Positions 6,061 through 13,620 of a stretch of 20,121 bases of DNA are shown piece after piece; the stretch's first letter is position 1, and the number at the start of each line of letters is the position of its first letter. This stretch comes from an uncultured Bacillota bacterium (GTDB lineage Bacteria > Bacillota > Clostridia > Tissierellales > Tissierellaceae): NCBI GenBank assembly GCA_937951995.1, contig CALGAG010000002.1, positions 1 through 20,121 of the forward strand, in the 5' to 3' direction. Under the pieces are notes generated by a model. It did not search any database. It was not told where the DNA came from and saw nothing but the letters and a program-made list of their open reading frames with translations. The position numbers and the translations under genes were made by a program.

Positions 6061-7281
6061 ATGAAACTTTTAATAAAGGGTGCACATCTTATTGATGGGC
6101 ACCATGCTTTTAATAAGGACATTTACATTGAGGACGGTATCATAGAAGAGATTGGAGAGGACCTGGAGCATGATTGTCAATGGGTGGATGCAAGGGGGCT
6201 GGTCCTTCTTCCAGCATTTGTTGATATCCACGCACATTTCAGGGATCCTGGCCAGCCTCACAAGGAGGACCTTATGACAGGTGGAATGGCAGCCCTTAAG
6301 GGAGGCTACACATTTGTGAACCTTATGGGAAACACAGACCCTGTATGCTCCAACATGGATACCATAAACCATGTCCGGGAAAAGGCAAGGGACCTGGATC
6401 TTGTGGAGGTTCATCAATGCGCATCAATCACTGAAAACCTTGATGGGAAGACACTTGATCACCTGGATGGATTGGATGATAATGTAAGGATGATTACTGA
6501 CGATGGCAAGGGGGTAAGCTCTCCCTTGACCATGTACAGGGCAATGGAGAAGGCAAGGGAGAGGGGCATGATCCTTATGGCCCATGCGGAGGAGATGGAC
6601 CTGACAGAGATTGACTATAGGCTTTCCGAAAACCTTGAAACAGTAAGGGACATTTATTTGGCCAAGCACACAGGTGCCAGGCTCCACCTGACCCATGTCA
6701 GCACAAGGGAGGCAATTGATGAAATCAGGAGGGCAAGAAGCGGAGGTGCAGACAAGATCACCTGCGATGTAACACCCCATCACATTTCCCTGTGGGACAA
6801 TGACTACAGGGTCAATCCTCCAATCAGGGAAAAGGAGGATGTTGAGGCCTTGATTGAAGGCATAAGGGATGGTACTGTTGATGCCATTGGAACCGACCAT
6901 GCACCTCACACCCAGGAGGATAAGGAGAAGGGAAGTCCTGGAATCTCCGGGATTGAGACTGCGTTTGGGATCTGTCACACCCACCTGGTCAAGGCAGGTC
7001 ACATCAATATGGGCCAGCTTGTAAGGCTGATGGCAGAGAATCCTGCAAGGATACTGGGAATAAACAAGGGAAGACTGGAGAAGGGTTATGATGGGGATTT
7101 GGTTCTTGTCGACCTGGATAGGGAAAGCGAAATCAACGGGGAAAGGTTTGTATCAAAGGGAAAGAACACACCATTTTCAGGTATGAAGGTCTATGGCGAA
7201 GTTCTTATGACCATAAGAGGTGGCAGCATAAAATACATGTCCAAATCATGTGGGGAGGAGAGATTGTATGATAATAGATAA
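6061..7281 (+). CDS. pyrC: Dihydroorotase, class I
   Basis: 406 residues from ATG 6061. The start is set by GGGAGG just upstream and by MKLLIKGAHLIDG, a typical beginning for the amidohydrolase family; one base separates it from the pyrI stop. The enzyme cyclises N-carbamoylaspartate to dihydroorotate. Metal ligands are visible in DIHAHFRDPGQPHKED (His57, His59), MAHAEE, HLTHVS and GTDHAPHT. As in other bacterial class I enzymes, the bridging position appears to be an Asp (in TDDGKGV). The end overlaps pyrF by 14 bases, which suggests translational coupling. Confidence 0.96.
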   Translation: MKLLIKGAHLIDGHHAFNKDIYIEDGIIEEIGEDLEHDCQWVDARGLVLLPAFVDIHAHFRDPGQPHKEDLMTGGMAALKGGYTFVNLMGNTDPVCSNMDTINHVREKARDLDLVEVHQCASITENLDGKTLDHLDGLDDNVRMITDDGKGVSSPLTMYRAMEKARERGMILMAHAEEMDLTEIDYRLSENLETVRDIYLAKHTGARLHLTHVSTREAIDEIRRARSGGADKITCDVTPHHISLWDNDYRVNPPIREKEDVEALIEGIRDGTVDAIGTDHAPHTQEDKEKGSPGISGIETAFGICHTHLVKAGHINMGQLVRLMAENPARILGINKGRLEKGYDGDLVLVDLDRESEINGERFVSKGKNTPFSGMKVYGEVLMTIRGGSIKYMSKSCGEERLYDNR

Positions 7282-8125
7282 GCTGTATGAAAGGGTCCGG
7301 GAAAAAGGGATGGTTTGTGTTGGTCTGGACTCCAGCCTGGATTACATCCCAGATGAGATAAAGGAGAAATTCCAGGATGTGGACCAGATAATATTTCAGT
7401 TCAATAAAAGGATCATAGATGCAACAGGAGACATAACAGCCATCTACAAGCCACAGATTGCCTTCTACGAGGCCTATGGCCTAAAAGGCCTGGCTGCATA
7501 CAGCAGGACCCTTTCCTACCTTAGGTCAGAGGGTCACCTGTCCATAGGGGACATTAAGAGGGGGGACATATCCTCCACTGCGAAGATGTATGGCAAGGGT
7601 CATTTTGAGGGTGACTTTGAAACGGATTTCATCACAATAAACCCATATATGGGCTTTGACAGCATAACCCCCTACCTGCCATATGTTGAATCTGGAAAGA
7701 AGGGACTGTTTGTACTTTTAAGGACATCCAACCCAGGTGCAAGGGATATCGAGTACCTGGAAGCTGACGGCAAGAAGGTCTACTACCACGTGGGGGATGG
7801 GCTTGCCCGAATGGCAGGAGATTATATGGGTGGATGTGGATATTCATCAATAGCCGCCGTGGTGGGTGGAACCCATGTTGATGAGGCAGTTGAAATAAGG
7901 GAAAGGTACAGGGACCTTTTCTTCCTGATTCCTGGGTATGGTGCCCAGGGGGCAAGGGGAGAGGACGTAAGACTGTATCTTGAGAAAAACAATGGTGGTG
8001 TGGTGAATTCCTCTAGAGGAATCATCACAGCCTATAAGAAACATGAGGATGGATACGCAAATTTTGAAAGGTACACAAGGGAAGCTGTACTGAGGATGAG
8101 GGAGGATATTGGCTTTGAAGGATAG
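7268..8125 (+). CDS. pyrF: Orotidine 5'-phosphate decarboxylase, type 2
   Basis: 285 residues from ATG 7268, with GGGGAGGAG seven bases upstream; a GTG at 7250 would only add six residues and lie on the ribosome site. It decarboxylates OMP to UMP, the final step. The sequence IGDIKRGDISSTAKMYG carries the D-x-K-x-x-D catalytic array in the form typical of the longer type 2 enzymes, and IYKPQIAFYEAYG is also characteristic. The phosphate-binding end (IPGYGAQGA and NSSRGI) is present. The start lies inside pyrC and the end inside pyrK, so the three genes are tightly coupled. Confidence 0.95.
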   Translation: MIIDKLYERVREKGMVCVGLDSSLDYIPDEIKEKFQDVDQIIFQFNKRIIDATGDITAIYKPQIAFYEAYGLKGLAAYSRTLSYLRSEGHLSIGDIKRGDISSTAKMYGKGHFEGDFETDFITINPYMGFDSITPYLPYVESGKKGLFVLLRTSNPGARDIEYLEADGKKVYYHVGDGLARMAGDYMGGCGYSSIAAVVGGTHVDEAVEIRERYRDLFFLIPGYGAQGARGEDVRLYLEKNNGGVVNSSRGIITAYKKHEDGYANFERYTREAVLRMREDIGFEG

Positions 8126-8849
8126 CTACAGGGATGGAACCATTATTTTAAATGAAGAAGTGGCAAGTGGAATATTCAAGCTTGTTCTTGACGGGGATTT
8201 CACCGGAGCTCCCGGACAGTTCTACATGCTGAGAGGCTGGAATGGTCTGGATCCTTTTCTGCCCAGACCCATAAGCATAGGGGATGTTCAGGATGGAAGG
8301 CTCACCCTTCTCTATGAGGTAAGGGGAAGGGGGACCCATATAATTTCAAGACTTTCACCAGGAGACAGCCTAAGCGTCCTCGGACCCTTGGGAAACGGAT
8401 TCCAGATCTACCGGGAAGGTAGGATTGCCCTGGTATCGGGAGGAATTGGGATAGCTCCACTTTTATACCTTGCCAAGAATACCGAGGCGGAGGTTGACCT
8501 TTATTCAGGCTTTAGAAGTGAGCCTTATTTTCTTGATGAGTTCAAGCCCTTTGTAAATGAAATCAAGGTGTCCACTGAGGATGGATCCCTTGGACACCAG
8601 GGCTTTGTTACAGAGCTCTTGAGGCCTGAAGCCTACCATGCAGTAATTTCATGCGGGCCAATGCCCATGATGGAGGCTCTTGCAGACCAGTGCAGGGGCA
8701 AGACAGAACTTGTATTGTCAATGGAAAGCCACATGGCCTGTGGAATAGGGGCCTGTCTTGGTTGTACAATCCAAACCGTCCGTGGGATGGAAAGGGTATG
8801 CAAGGAGGGGCCTGTGTTCAATGCCAGGGAGGTGATTTTCCATGGCTAG
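8115..8849 (+). CDS. pyrK: Dihydroorotate dehydrogenase B, electron-transfer subunit
   Basis: 244 residues from TTG 8115, preferred because GGAGG (8101-8105) is nine bases upstream; the in-frame TTG at 8109 is only three bases from it. This subunit passes electrons from the PyrD FMN to NAD+ through FAD and a 2Fe-2S cluster. RPISIGD is the FAD-binding segment, and LVSGGIGIAPLLYLAK begins the NAD-binding domain. Near the C-terminus, ACGIGACLGCTI plus VCKEGPVF holds the four cysteines of the 2Fe-2S cluster. It overlaps pyrF by 11 bases and pyrD by 8 bases, so it should be made in step with both. It pairs with the class 1B PyrD encoded next. Confidence 0.93.
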   Translation: MKDSYRDGTIILNEEVASGIFKLVLDGDFTGAPGQFYMLRGWNGLDPFLPRPISIGDVQDGRLTLLYEVRGRGTHIISRLSPGDSLSVLGPLGNGFQIYREGRIALVSGGIGIAPLLYLAKNTEAEVDLYSGFRSEPYFLDEFKPFVNEIKVSTEDGSLGHQGFVTELLRPEAYHAVISCGPMPMMEALADQCRGKTELVLSMESHMACGIGACLGCTIQTVRGMERVCKEGPVFNAREVIFHG

Positions 8850-9744
8850 GGTGTATTTCTGTGGTATAGAGTTTAAGAATCCTGTGGTTGCTGCATCGGG
8901 AACCTTTGGATTTGGAAGGGAATTCCAGGACTACTTTGACATATCAAGCCTTGGAGGGATATCCTCAAAAGGACTTACCCTAAATGAAAAGTCAGGAAAC
9001 AAGGGTAGGAGAATCCATGAGACAGCAGCTGGCCTTATGAACAGCATAGGCCTGCAGAATCCGGGAGTTGAGGGATTTATAAAGGATGAATGGCCCTTTA
9101 TGAAGGGCCTGGACACAGTGGTGATGGCTAATCTTGGTGGAGGAACTGTGGAGGAGTACGTTGAGGGAGCAAGGCTATTGGATGAAACCGATGTGCCAAT
9201 AATTGAGCTTAACATATCCTGTCCCAATGTGAAGGAGGGTGGAATGGCCTTTGGAATCCAGTGTGCGCCGGCATCCATTGTTGTGGAGGCTGTTAGGGCT
9301 GTGACAGATAAACCACTGGTTGTTAAGCTTTCACCAAATGCAGAGAACATTGTTGAAATGGCCCTTGCCTGTGTGGATGCGGGAGCGGATGCACTTTCCC
9401 TGGTGAATACCTTCAATGCCCTGGCAATTGATATAAAAACAAGGAGACCGGTATTCAACAATATTACAGCCGGGCTTTCAGGACCTGCAATCAAGCCAAT
9501 TGCACTCAGGATGGTATACGAGGTATCCAGGGCTGTGAATGTTCCAATAATAGGGATGGGAGGAATCATGAACTGGGAGGATGCCGTCGAATACATCATG
9601 GCAGGAGCGACCCTTGTTCAGGTGGGAAGTGCAAATTTCAGAAAGCCTGACATTTGTCTGGATATAATAAGGGGTATAGAGGAATATATGGATGGTGAAG
9701 GGTTGGAAGACCTGGAAGAGATAAGAGGGATCATCGGGAGGTAG
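8842..9744 (+). CDS. pyrD: Dihydroorotate dehydrogenase B, catalytic subunit
   Basis: 300 residues from ATG 8842, preceded by AGGGAGGTGA. It oxidises dihydroorotate to orotate with FMN and passes electrons to PyrK. The start reads FKNPVVAASGTFGFG, as in class 1 enzymes. The catalytic cysteine lies in ELNISCPNVKEGG, and the phosphate of FMN is bound by the GMGGI and GATLVQVGSANF region near the end. Its partner pyrK overlaps by 8 bases, which identifies class 1B, the NAD-linked form suited to anaerobes. It is followed three bases later by pyrE. Confidence 0.96.
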   Translation: MARVYFCGIEFKNPVVAASGTFGFGREFQDYFDISSLGGISSKGLTLNEKSGNKGRRIHETAAGLMNSIGLQNPGVEGFIKDEWPFMKGLDTVVMANLGGGTVEEYVEGARLLDETDVPIIELNISCPNVKEGGMAFGIQCAPASIVVEAVRAVTDKPLVVKLSPNAENIVEMALACVDAGADALSLVNTFNALAIDIKTRRPVFNNITAGLSGPAIKPIALRMVYEVSRAVNVPIIGMGGIMNWEDAVEYIMAGATLVQVGSANFRKPDICLDIIRGIEEYMDGEGLEDLEEIRGIIGR

Positions 9745-9747
9745 ATT

Positions 9748-10305
9748 ATGATTATTGATTTATTAAGGGAATCGGAAGCACTACTGGAGGGACATTTTCT
9801 TCTGTCATCCGGAAGACACAGCAACAGGTATGTGCAATGCGCCAAGCTCCTGCAGTATCCTGACAAGGCTGAAAAGGCCGTGGGGCCAATTGTTGAGAAG
9901 GTCAGGGACCTGGATATTGATGTGGTTGTGGGACCTGCCATGGGTGGAATAATCGTAGCCTATGAGCTTGGCAGACAGCTTGGAAAGCCTGCCTTCTTCA
10001 CTGAAAGGGACGAGGGGCAAATGAAGCTTAAAAGGGGCTTCTTCATAGAGAAGGGTCAGAGGGTGCTTATTGCAGAGGATGTTGTTACAACCGGGAAGTC
10101 CTCCTATGAAGCAATAAAGGTTGTGGAGGAATACGGTGGGGTTGTTGTTGGCATAGCCGCCCTTATTGACAGGAGCTCAGGAGACCTGGACCATACAATC
10201 TACGCGGCCGACAAGCTTCACATTGATACCTATGACAAGGATGAGTGCCCACTTTGCAAGGAAGGGTTGCCAATAGTTAAACCTGGCAGCAGGAAAATAA
10301 AATAG
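9748..10305 (+). CDS. pyrE: Orotate phosphoribosyltransferase
   Basis: 185 residues from ATG 9748, with GGGAGG overlapping the end of pyrD. It joins orotate and PRPP to OMP. The PRPP-binding motif is RVLIAEDVVTTGKSSYEA. The N-terminus (LLEGHFLLSSGRHSNRY) and the C-terminal tail with the pair CPLC and IVKPGS are those of the Thermus-type PyrE branch rather than the E. coli type. It is the last gene of the operon and is followed by a strong terminator. Confidence 0.95.
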   Translation: MIIDLLRESEALLEGHFLLSSGRHSNRYVQCAKLLQYPDKAEKAVGPIVEKVRDLDIDVVVGPAMGGIIVAYELGRQLGKPAFFTERDEGQMKLKRGFFIEKGQRVLIAEDVVTTGKSSYEAIKVVEEYGGVVVGIAALIDRSSGDLDHTIYAADKLHIDTYDKDECPLCKEGLPIVKPGSRKIK

Positions 10306-10308
10306 TTG

Positions 10309-10351
10309 AAAAATCTCCCGACGCAGAAATTGAGTCTCGGGAGATTTTTTT
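10309..10351 (+). terminator. Terminator of the pyrimidine operon
   Basis: AAAAATCTCCCGA (10309-10321) pairs with TCGGGAGATTTTT (10337-10349), a 13-bp stem with a 15-base loop, ending in a run of seven T (10345-10351). It starts four bases after the pyrE stop codon. Confidence 0.9.
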
Positions 10352-10389
10352 GAAAGCTTGTTTATGAAAGCCTTGGGAACGATTTTTAT

Positions 10390-10443
10390 CGGACCGCTCG
10401 CGGCCGCTTGGCCAAGTAATGTCCTCAAAAATGTTCCCATCGG
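10390..10443. repeat. Dispersed intergenic repeat, module A, copy 2
   Basis: This is a near-identical copy of 6-60: CGGACCGCTCGCGGCCGCTT then the shared GGCCAAGTAATGTCCTC and TTCCCATCGG. It differs from copy 1 by GC for AA and by one missing A. Same orientation, 39 bases after the pyr terminator. Confidence 0.85.
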
Positions 10444-10527
10444 CTTTCTAATTGACATAATTGCTTTTTAACTGCTTAGCAAAGCACCTTTCGGGATAAT
10501 CATAGACTGTTATAAGTGCCAGTATTT

Positions 10528-10556
10528 GTCATCCTGAAGCGTGCTGAAGGATCCTA
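10528..10556. repeat. GTCATCCTGA-type intergenic repeat, module B, copy 2
   Basis: GTCATCCTGAAGCGTGCTGA followed by AGGATCCTAG closely resembles the GTCATCCTGAGCGAAGCGAAG class of short repeats common between bacterial genes (from memory). It is better preserved than the copy at 76-105. Confidence 0.6.
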
Positions 10557-10689
10557 GACTCCAAAGCCTGACAAAATTAATTGCTCAATGATCACTGTTC
10601 CTTGTTCATTATCCTCTCCACTTTCCACTTTCCACAAACAACCAACCTCCAAAAGTGTTACCCATGTTCTCATTAAATTTAAATCTTTT

Positions 10690-10716
10690 TAATTGTGCAT
10701 TGAGAATTGTGAACTG
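10690..10716. repeat. AT-rich repeat tract, module C, copy 2
   Basis: TAATTGTGCATTGAGAATTG and the following TGAACTG match the tract at 126-159 with a few changes. It is the third repeat module in the same order as at the start of the window. Confidence 0.6.
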
Positions 10717-10723
10717 CCACGTG

Positions 10724-10777
10724 CCCGACGATAGAGTTCCTTGAAATCTATGATTTCATAGGGGCTCATCGAGTGGG
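10724..10777. other. Imperfect long hairpin upstream of acpS-nnrD
   Basis: The outer segments CCC, CGAT and GAG on the left (10724-10735) can pair with CTC, ATCG and GGG on the right (10766-10777). Inside, GAAATC TAT GATTTC (10743-10757) forms a second small inverted repeat. It lies 64 bases before the gene start and could be a leader structure or an element remnant. Confidence 0.35.
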
Positions 10778-10841
10778 TATGAATTGTATGATGATTGTGT
10801 TATTATAGGAGATGAAAACAATCTATTTTAAGGATGATTTT

Positions 10842-12056
10842 ATGGGTATCAAGACAGGTGTGGACATTGTGTCCAACAGGAGAATTGAAAAACTTATGGA
10901 ATCCAAGAGGGACAGCTTCTACAGGAGGCTCTTCTGTGATTCTGAAATCAAATATCTGGAGTCCAAAAACCATGCGGTAGGTACCGTTGCAGGCCTTTAT
11001 GCAGCAAAGGAAGCTGTATCAAAGGTTTTGGGAACCGGCATCGGCAAAATTGGATGGAAGGATATGTGGATAATGCATGAGGATGGGGGTAGACCCTACC
11101 TTGGCTATGGTGAAAAAATGAAAACTTTCATGGATTTGGAAGGAATCAGTCACATTGATATATCAATTTCAAATGAGGAGGAATACAGTATGTCAATTGC
11201 AGTAGGAGAAGCGAACAAAAAATATCAGGTCCCTGATAATATGGAATTCAGGCTGCCTGCAAGACCCCTGGACACCCATAAGGGAGACTTTGGAAGAGTC
11301 GGAGTAATAGGAGGAAGTCAGGGAATGCTGGGAGCAGTATATCTGGCAACCTATGGAGCCTTGAGAAGTGGGGCTGGCCTTGTGCATGCCATCCTTGAAC
11401 CTGACCTTGCAAGAGACTTCGGTCTGAAGGTAATTGAGGTAATGGTAAGGGAAGCCACCGATATTTACGCCTACAGAAAGGCCCAGGAAGGCCTGAGCTC
11501 ACTTGTTCTTGGACCAGGCTATGGTCTTGGACACAAGCAGAAGGCAAATATTGAGGATTGTCTGCTGAACTTTGAGAACCCAATCGTTTTGGATGCAGAC
11601 GGACTTAACAATCTGTCAGATAATCCCACCATAATAAGGCACAGGAAAGGAAAGACAATAATAACGCCTCATCCGGGAGAAATGGGAAGACTCTTGAAAA
11701 TGTCAACTGCTGAGGTCCAAAATGACCGTGAAAGCGCTGCAAGGGAATTTGCAAATGTATATGGAGTTGTTACAGTCCTAAAGGGGCACAATACAATAGT
11801 AACCGATGGGGAAAGGATATATGTCAACAGGTCAGGGAATCCTGGAATGGCAACAGCAGGAAGTGGAGATATACTTTCAGGTGTGGCAGGCACATTCCTT
11901 GCCCAGGTGGATGATCCATTCCAAGCCGCTGTAATGGCAGTCTATGTTCACGGACTTGCCGGAGATATGGCCAAGGAGGAAAAGGGCGAATACGGAATGA
12001 TAGCAAGTGACATAATCGAATACCTTCCCAGGGCAGTGGATCTTATTGTTGAGTAA
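10842..12056 (+). CDS. acpS-nnrD: Fusion of holo-ACP synthase and ADP-dependent NAD(P)H-hydrate dehydratase
   Basis: 404 residues. ATG 10842 has AAGGA seven bases upstream and gives MGIKTGVDIV, a normal AcpS start; ATG 10812 directly abuts its AGGAG and is less likely. Residues 1-123 are AcpS, which transfers phosphopantetheine from CoA to acyl carrier protein: GVDIV with Asp8, and YAAKEAVSKVLGTG with Glu57 as Mg ligand. Residues about 134-404 are NnrD, the ADP-dependent dehydratase that repairs hydrated NADH/NADPH: HKGDFGRVGVIGGSQG, LGPGYG, LDADGLN, TPHPGEMGRL, VLKGHNTIV and the catalytic NPGMATAGSGD (Asp343). The usual NnrE epimerase domain that precedes NnrD is absent. Two AcpS positions usually conserved are changed (Arg/Phe of RFAAKEA to Leu/Tyr; the His of SISH to Asn111). 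alr follows 62 bases later. Confidence 0.92.
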   Translation: MGIKTGVDIVSNRRIEKLMESKRDSFYRRLFCDSEIKYLESKNHAVGTVAGLYAAKEAVSKVLGTGIGKIGWKDMWIMHEDGGRPYLGYGEKMKTFMDLEGISHIDISISNEEEYSMSIAVGEANKKYQVPDNMEFRLPARPLDTHKGDFGRVGVIGGSQGMLGAVYLATYGALRSGAGLVHAILEPDLARDFGLKVIEVMVREATDIYAYRKAQEGLSSLVLGPGYGLGHKQKANIEDCLLNFENPIVLDADGLNNLSDNPTIIRHRKGKTIITPHPGEMGRLLKMSTAEVQNDRESAAREFANVYGVVTVLKGHNTIVTDGERIYVNRSGNPGMATAGSGDILSGVAGTFLAQVDDPFQAAVMAVYVHGLAGDMAKEEKGEYGMIASDIIEYLPRAVDLIVE

Positions 12057-12118
12057 ACTGCAAGGATAGAATAATCGGTTAAACCAAAGAAATGCATAAT
12101 AACACAAGGAGGTTCCCC

Positions 12119-13294
12119 ATGGATAAGTTCTATGATGTAAGACCCACATATGTGGAGATAAACCTGGATAACCTTTCACACAACTTTAGGGAAATTCAGA
12201 AGATAGTAAAGACAGGCACAATAGTAATGCCTGTAATCAAGGCAAATGGCTATGGCCATGGATCCATTGAGCTAGGTAGGATGTACAAGGAACTGGGTGC
12301 TGAAAGAGTTGCTGTATCCCTGTTAAATGAGGGGATTGAGCTAAGAAGAGCTGGGCTTGACATTCCCATTCTTGTACTTAACTACACTCCTGGCGGCCAG
12401 ATGAAAGAGGTTGCAGCCTATGATTTGACCCAGGCTATATACAGGTATGAAGATGCAAAAGCCCTTTCAGAAGCAGCAGGTGAGATGGGTAAGACGGCAA
12501 AGATTCACATAAAGATAGACAGTGGAATGGGCAGACTGGGTTTCTTGCCCAATGAGGAGTCAGTGGAGGAGATTCTTAGACTCAAGGATCTTGAAAACAT
12601 TGAGATTGAGGGAATTTTCACCCACTTTGCCAAGGCTGATGAATTGGACAAGACCGTCACAAGGGACCAGTACAGGAAGTATTCCTGGACCCTGGAGGAG
12701 CTTGAGAAGAAGGGCTTTAGTCCTCCCATCAAACACGTTTCAAATTCGGCAGCAATAATTGACCTTCCTGAGTACAACCTTGATATGGTGAGACCAGGCA
12801 TAATGCTATATGGCTACTACCCATCAGAGGAAGTGGATAAGTCAAGGATTGAACTTAGGCCTGCAATGACACTTAAGGCTGTGGTCTCAAACATCAAGAC
12901 AGTCCCTGAAGGTACGGGTATCAGCTATGGGCATCTTTATGAGGCACCAAGGGAATCTAGAATCGCAACTGTCCCCATAGGATATGCAGACGGTTATACC
13001 AGGATGCTTACAGGAAAGGCTGAAGCCCATGTAGGCGGTGGACTTGCTCCAATTGCAGGTAAAATCTGTATGGACCAACTTATGCTGGATGTGACCGATA
13101 TTCCCAATGTGGAAATTGGTGACCAGGTGGTTTTTTTTGGAGAGGGACTTGAAGATTATCCAACCGTAGACCAGGTGGCTGAAAAGCTGGGGACAATCAA
13201 CTACGAAATAGTATGCATGATGGGCAGGAGACTTCCAAGGGTATACAAGAAGGACGGGAAGATAATCAAGACAATTGATTATCTACTGGTTTAG
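12119..13294 (+). CDS. alr: Alanine racemase
   Basis: 391 residues from ATG 12119, preceded by ACAAGGAGG; an earlier in-frame ATG at 12092 has no ribosome site. The enzyme interconverts L- and D-alanine with PLP for peptidoglycan synthesis in the cytoplasm. PLP is bound to Lys41 in VIKANGYGHG, the family signature. The catalytic tyrosine of the second domain is in the GISYGHLY region, and IPIGYADGY-like VPIGYADGYTRM and MDQLMLDVT follow as expected. The order acpS, alr, antitoxin, toxin is the same as in Bacillus subtilis. There is no terminator after alr, but a strong separate promoter serves the toxin pair. Confidence 0.96.
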   Translation: MDKFYDVRPTYVEINLDNLSHNFREIQKIVKTGTIVMPVIKANGYGHGSIELGRMYKELGAERVAVSLLNEGIELRRAGLDIPILVLNYTPGGQMKEVAAYDLTQAIYRYEDAKALSEAAGEMGKTAKIHIKIDSGMGRLGFLPNEESVEEILRLKDLENIEIEGIFTHFAKADELDKTVTRDQYRKYSWTLEELEKKGFSPPIKHVSNSAAIIDLPEYNLDMVRPGIMLYGYYPSEEVDKSRIELRPAMTLKAVVSNIKTVPEGTGISYGHLYEAPRESRIATVPIGYADGYTRMLTGKAEAHVGGGLAPIAGKICMDQLMLDVTDIPNVEIGDQVVFFGEGLEDYPTVDQVAEKLGTINYEIVCMMGRRLPRVYKKDGKIIKTIDYLLV

Positions 13295-13305
13295 TCAAAG
13301 AAGCA

Positions 13306-13335
13306 TTGACAGGGTTTTTCATATCGGGATATAAT
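13306..13335 (+). promoter_or_regulatory. Consensus promoter of the toxin-antitoxin pair
   Basis: A perfect TTGACA (13306-13311) and a perfect TATAAT (13330-13335) are separated by 18 bases. It starts 11 bases after the alr stop. This is the best-matching sigma-A promoter in the window and should make the toxin pair independent of alr. Confidence 0.8.
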
Positions 13336-13340
13336 TAAAA

Positions 13341-13364
13341 TATACTGATATTTCTCTAAGTATA
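13341..13364 (+). promoter_or_regulatory. Possible operator: inverted repeat at the toxin-antitoxin start
   Basis: TATACT (13341-13346) and AGTATA (13359-13364) are inverted copies 12 bases apart, lying across the expected transcription start. The position would suit autorepression by the antitoxin or toxin complex, but this is inference from position only. Confidence 0.3.
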
Positions 13365-13386
13365 CATGAAAGGGGGGGTTAACCGA

Positions 13387-13620
13387 ATGAGTGAAAGAGA
13401 CGAATGTCTCCCTATGGTTATAGAAGATAGCTTGGAGCTTTTTGACAAGGTGGTTGCCATGTGCAATCGCAGTGAGTTCCACTGCAAAAAATACCGAGAG
13501 TTTATGAGAGGGTATCTCGAGGTAAACCATTTAAACATAACCCTCGCTGAAATGGGTCTTGAGGAAGATATAACCGACCTGATGGGATATGAATCTTCAC
13601 TGGAGTATGAAAAAATATGA
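13387..13620 (+). CDS. ndoAI: EndoAI-like antitoxin (MazE-type)
   Basis: 77 residues from ATG 13387, eight bases after a run of G (GGGGGG) acting as ribosome site; ATG 13366 would place this G-run inside the gene. Identification rests mainly on context: it lies between alr and an unmistakable EndoA toxin gene and overlaps the latter by ATGA. The segment MRGYLEVNHLNI and the acidic tail LEEDITDLMGYES resemble the C-terminal toxin-binding part of Bacillus EndoAI (MRRGYMEM...LNI, from memory). The N-terminal ribbon-helix-helix DNA-binding part is hard to see and seems shortened, so DNA binding is doubtful. It should block the RNase by covering its active site. Confidence 0.75.
   Translation: MSERDECLPMVIEDSLELFDKVVAMCNRSEFHCKKYREFMRGYLEVNHLNITLAEMGLEEDITDLMGYESSLEYEKI

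Larger units (their letters stand above)
10352..10841. other. Gene-free stretch with repeat modules
   Basis: I find no convincing gene in these 490 bases. The stretch holds module A (10390-10443), module B (10528-10556), a short tandem CTTTCCA duplication (10621-10634), an AT-rich module C tract (10690-10716) and an imperfect hairpin (10724-10777), then the leader of the acpS-nnrD gene. The one longer ORF on the minus strand (10177-10458) runs across the pyrE end and its terminator and is not credible. Confidence 0.7.

Noticed and set aside
5262..6122. Long minus-strand ORF (286 codons) opposite pyrB-pyrI
   Set aside because: It is antisense to two unmistakable conserved genes; its protein is an odd mixture without domain-like features.
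8931..9599. Minus-strand ORF (222 codons) opposite pyrD
   Set aside because: Codon mirror of a conserved gene; no ribosome site or recognisable motif.
10390..10443. NotI-like GCGGCCGC and RsrII-like CGGACCG sites suggesting vector sequence
   Set aside because: The surrounding DNA is continuous with natural intergenic sequence, and the copy at 6-60 lacks the NotI-like site.
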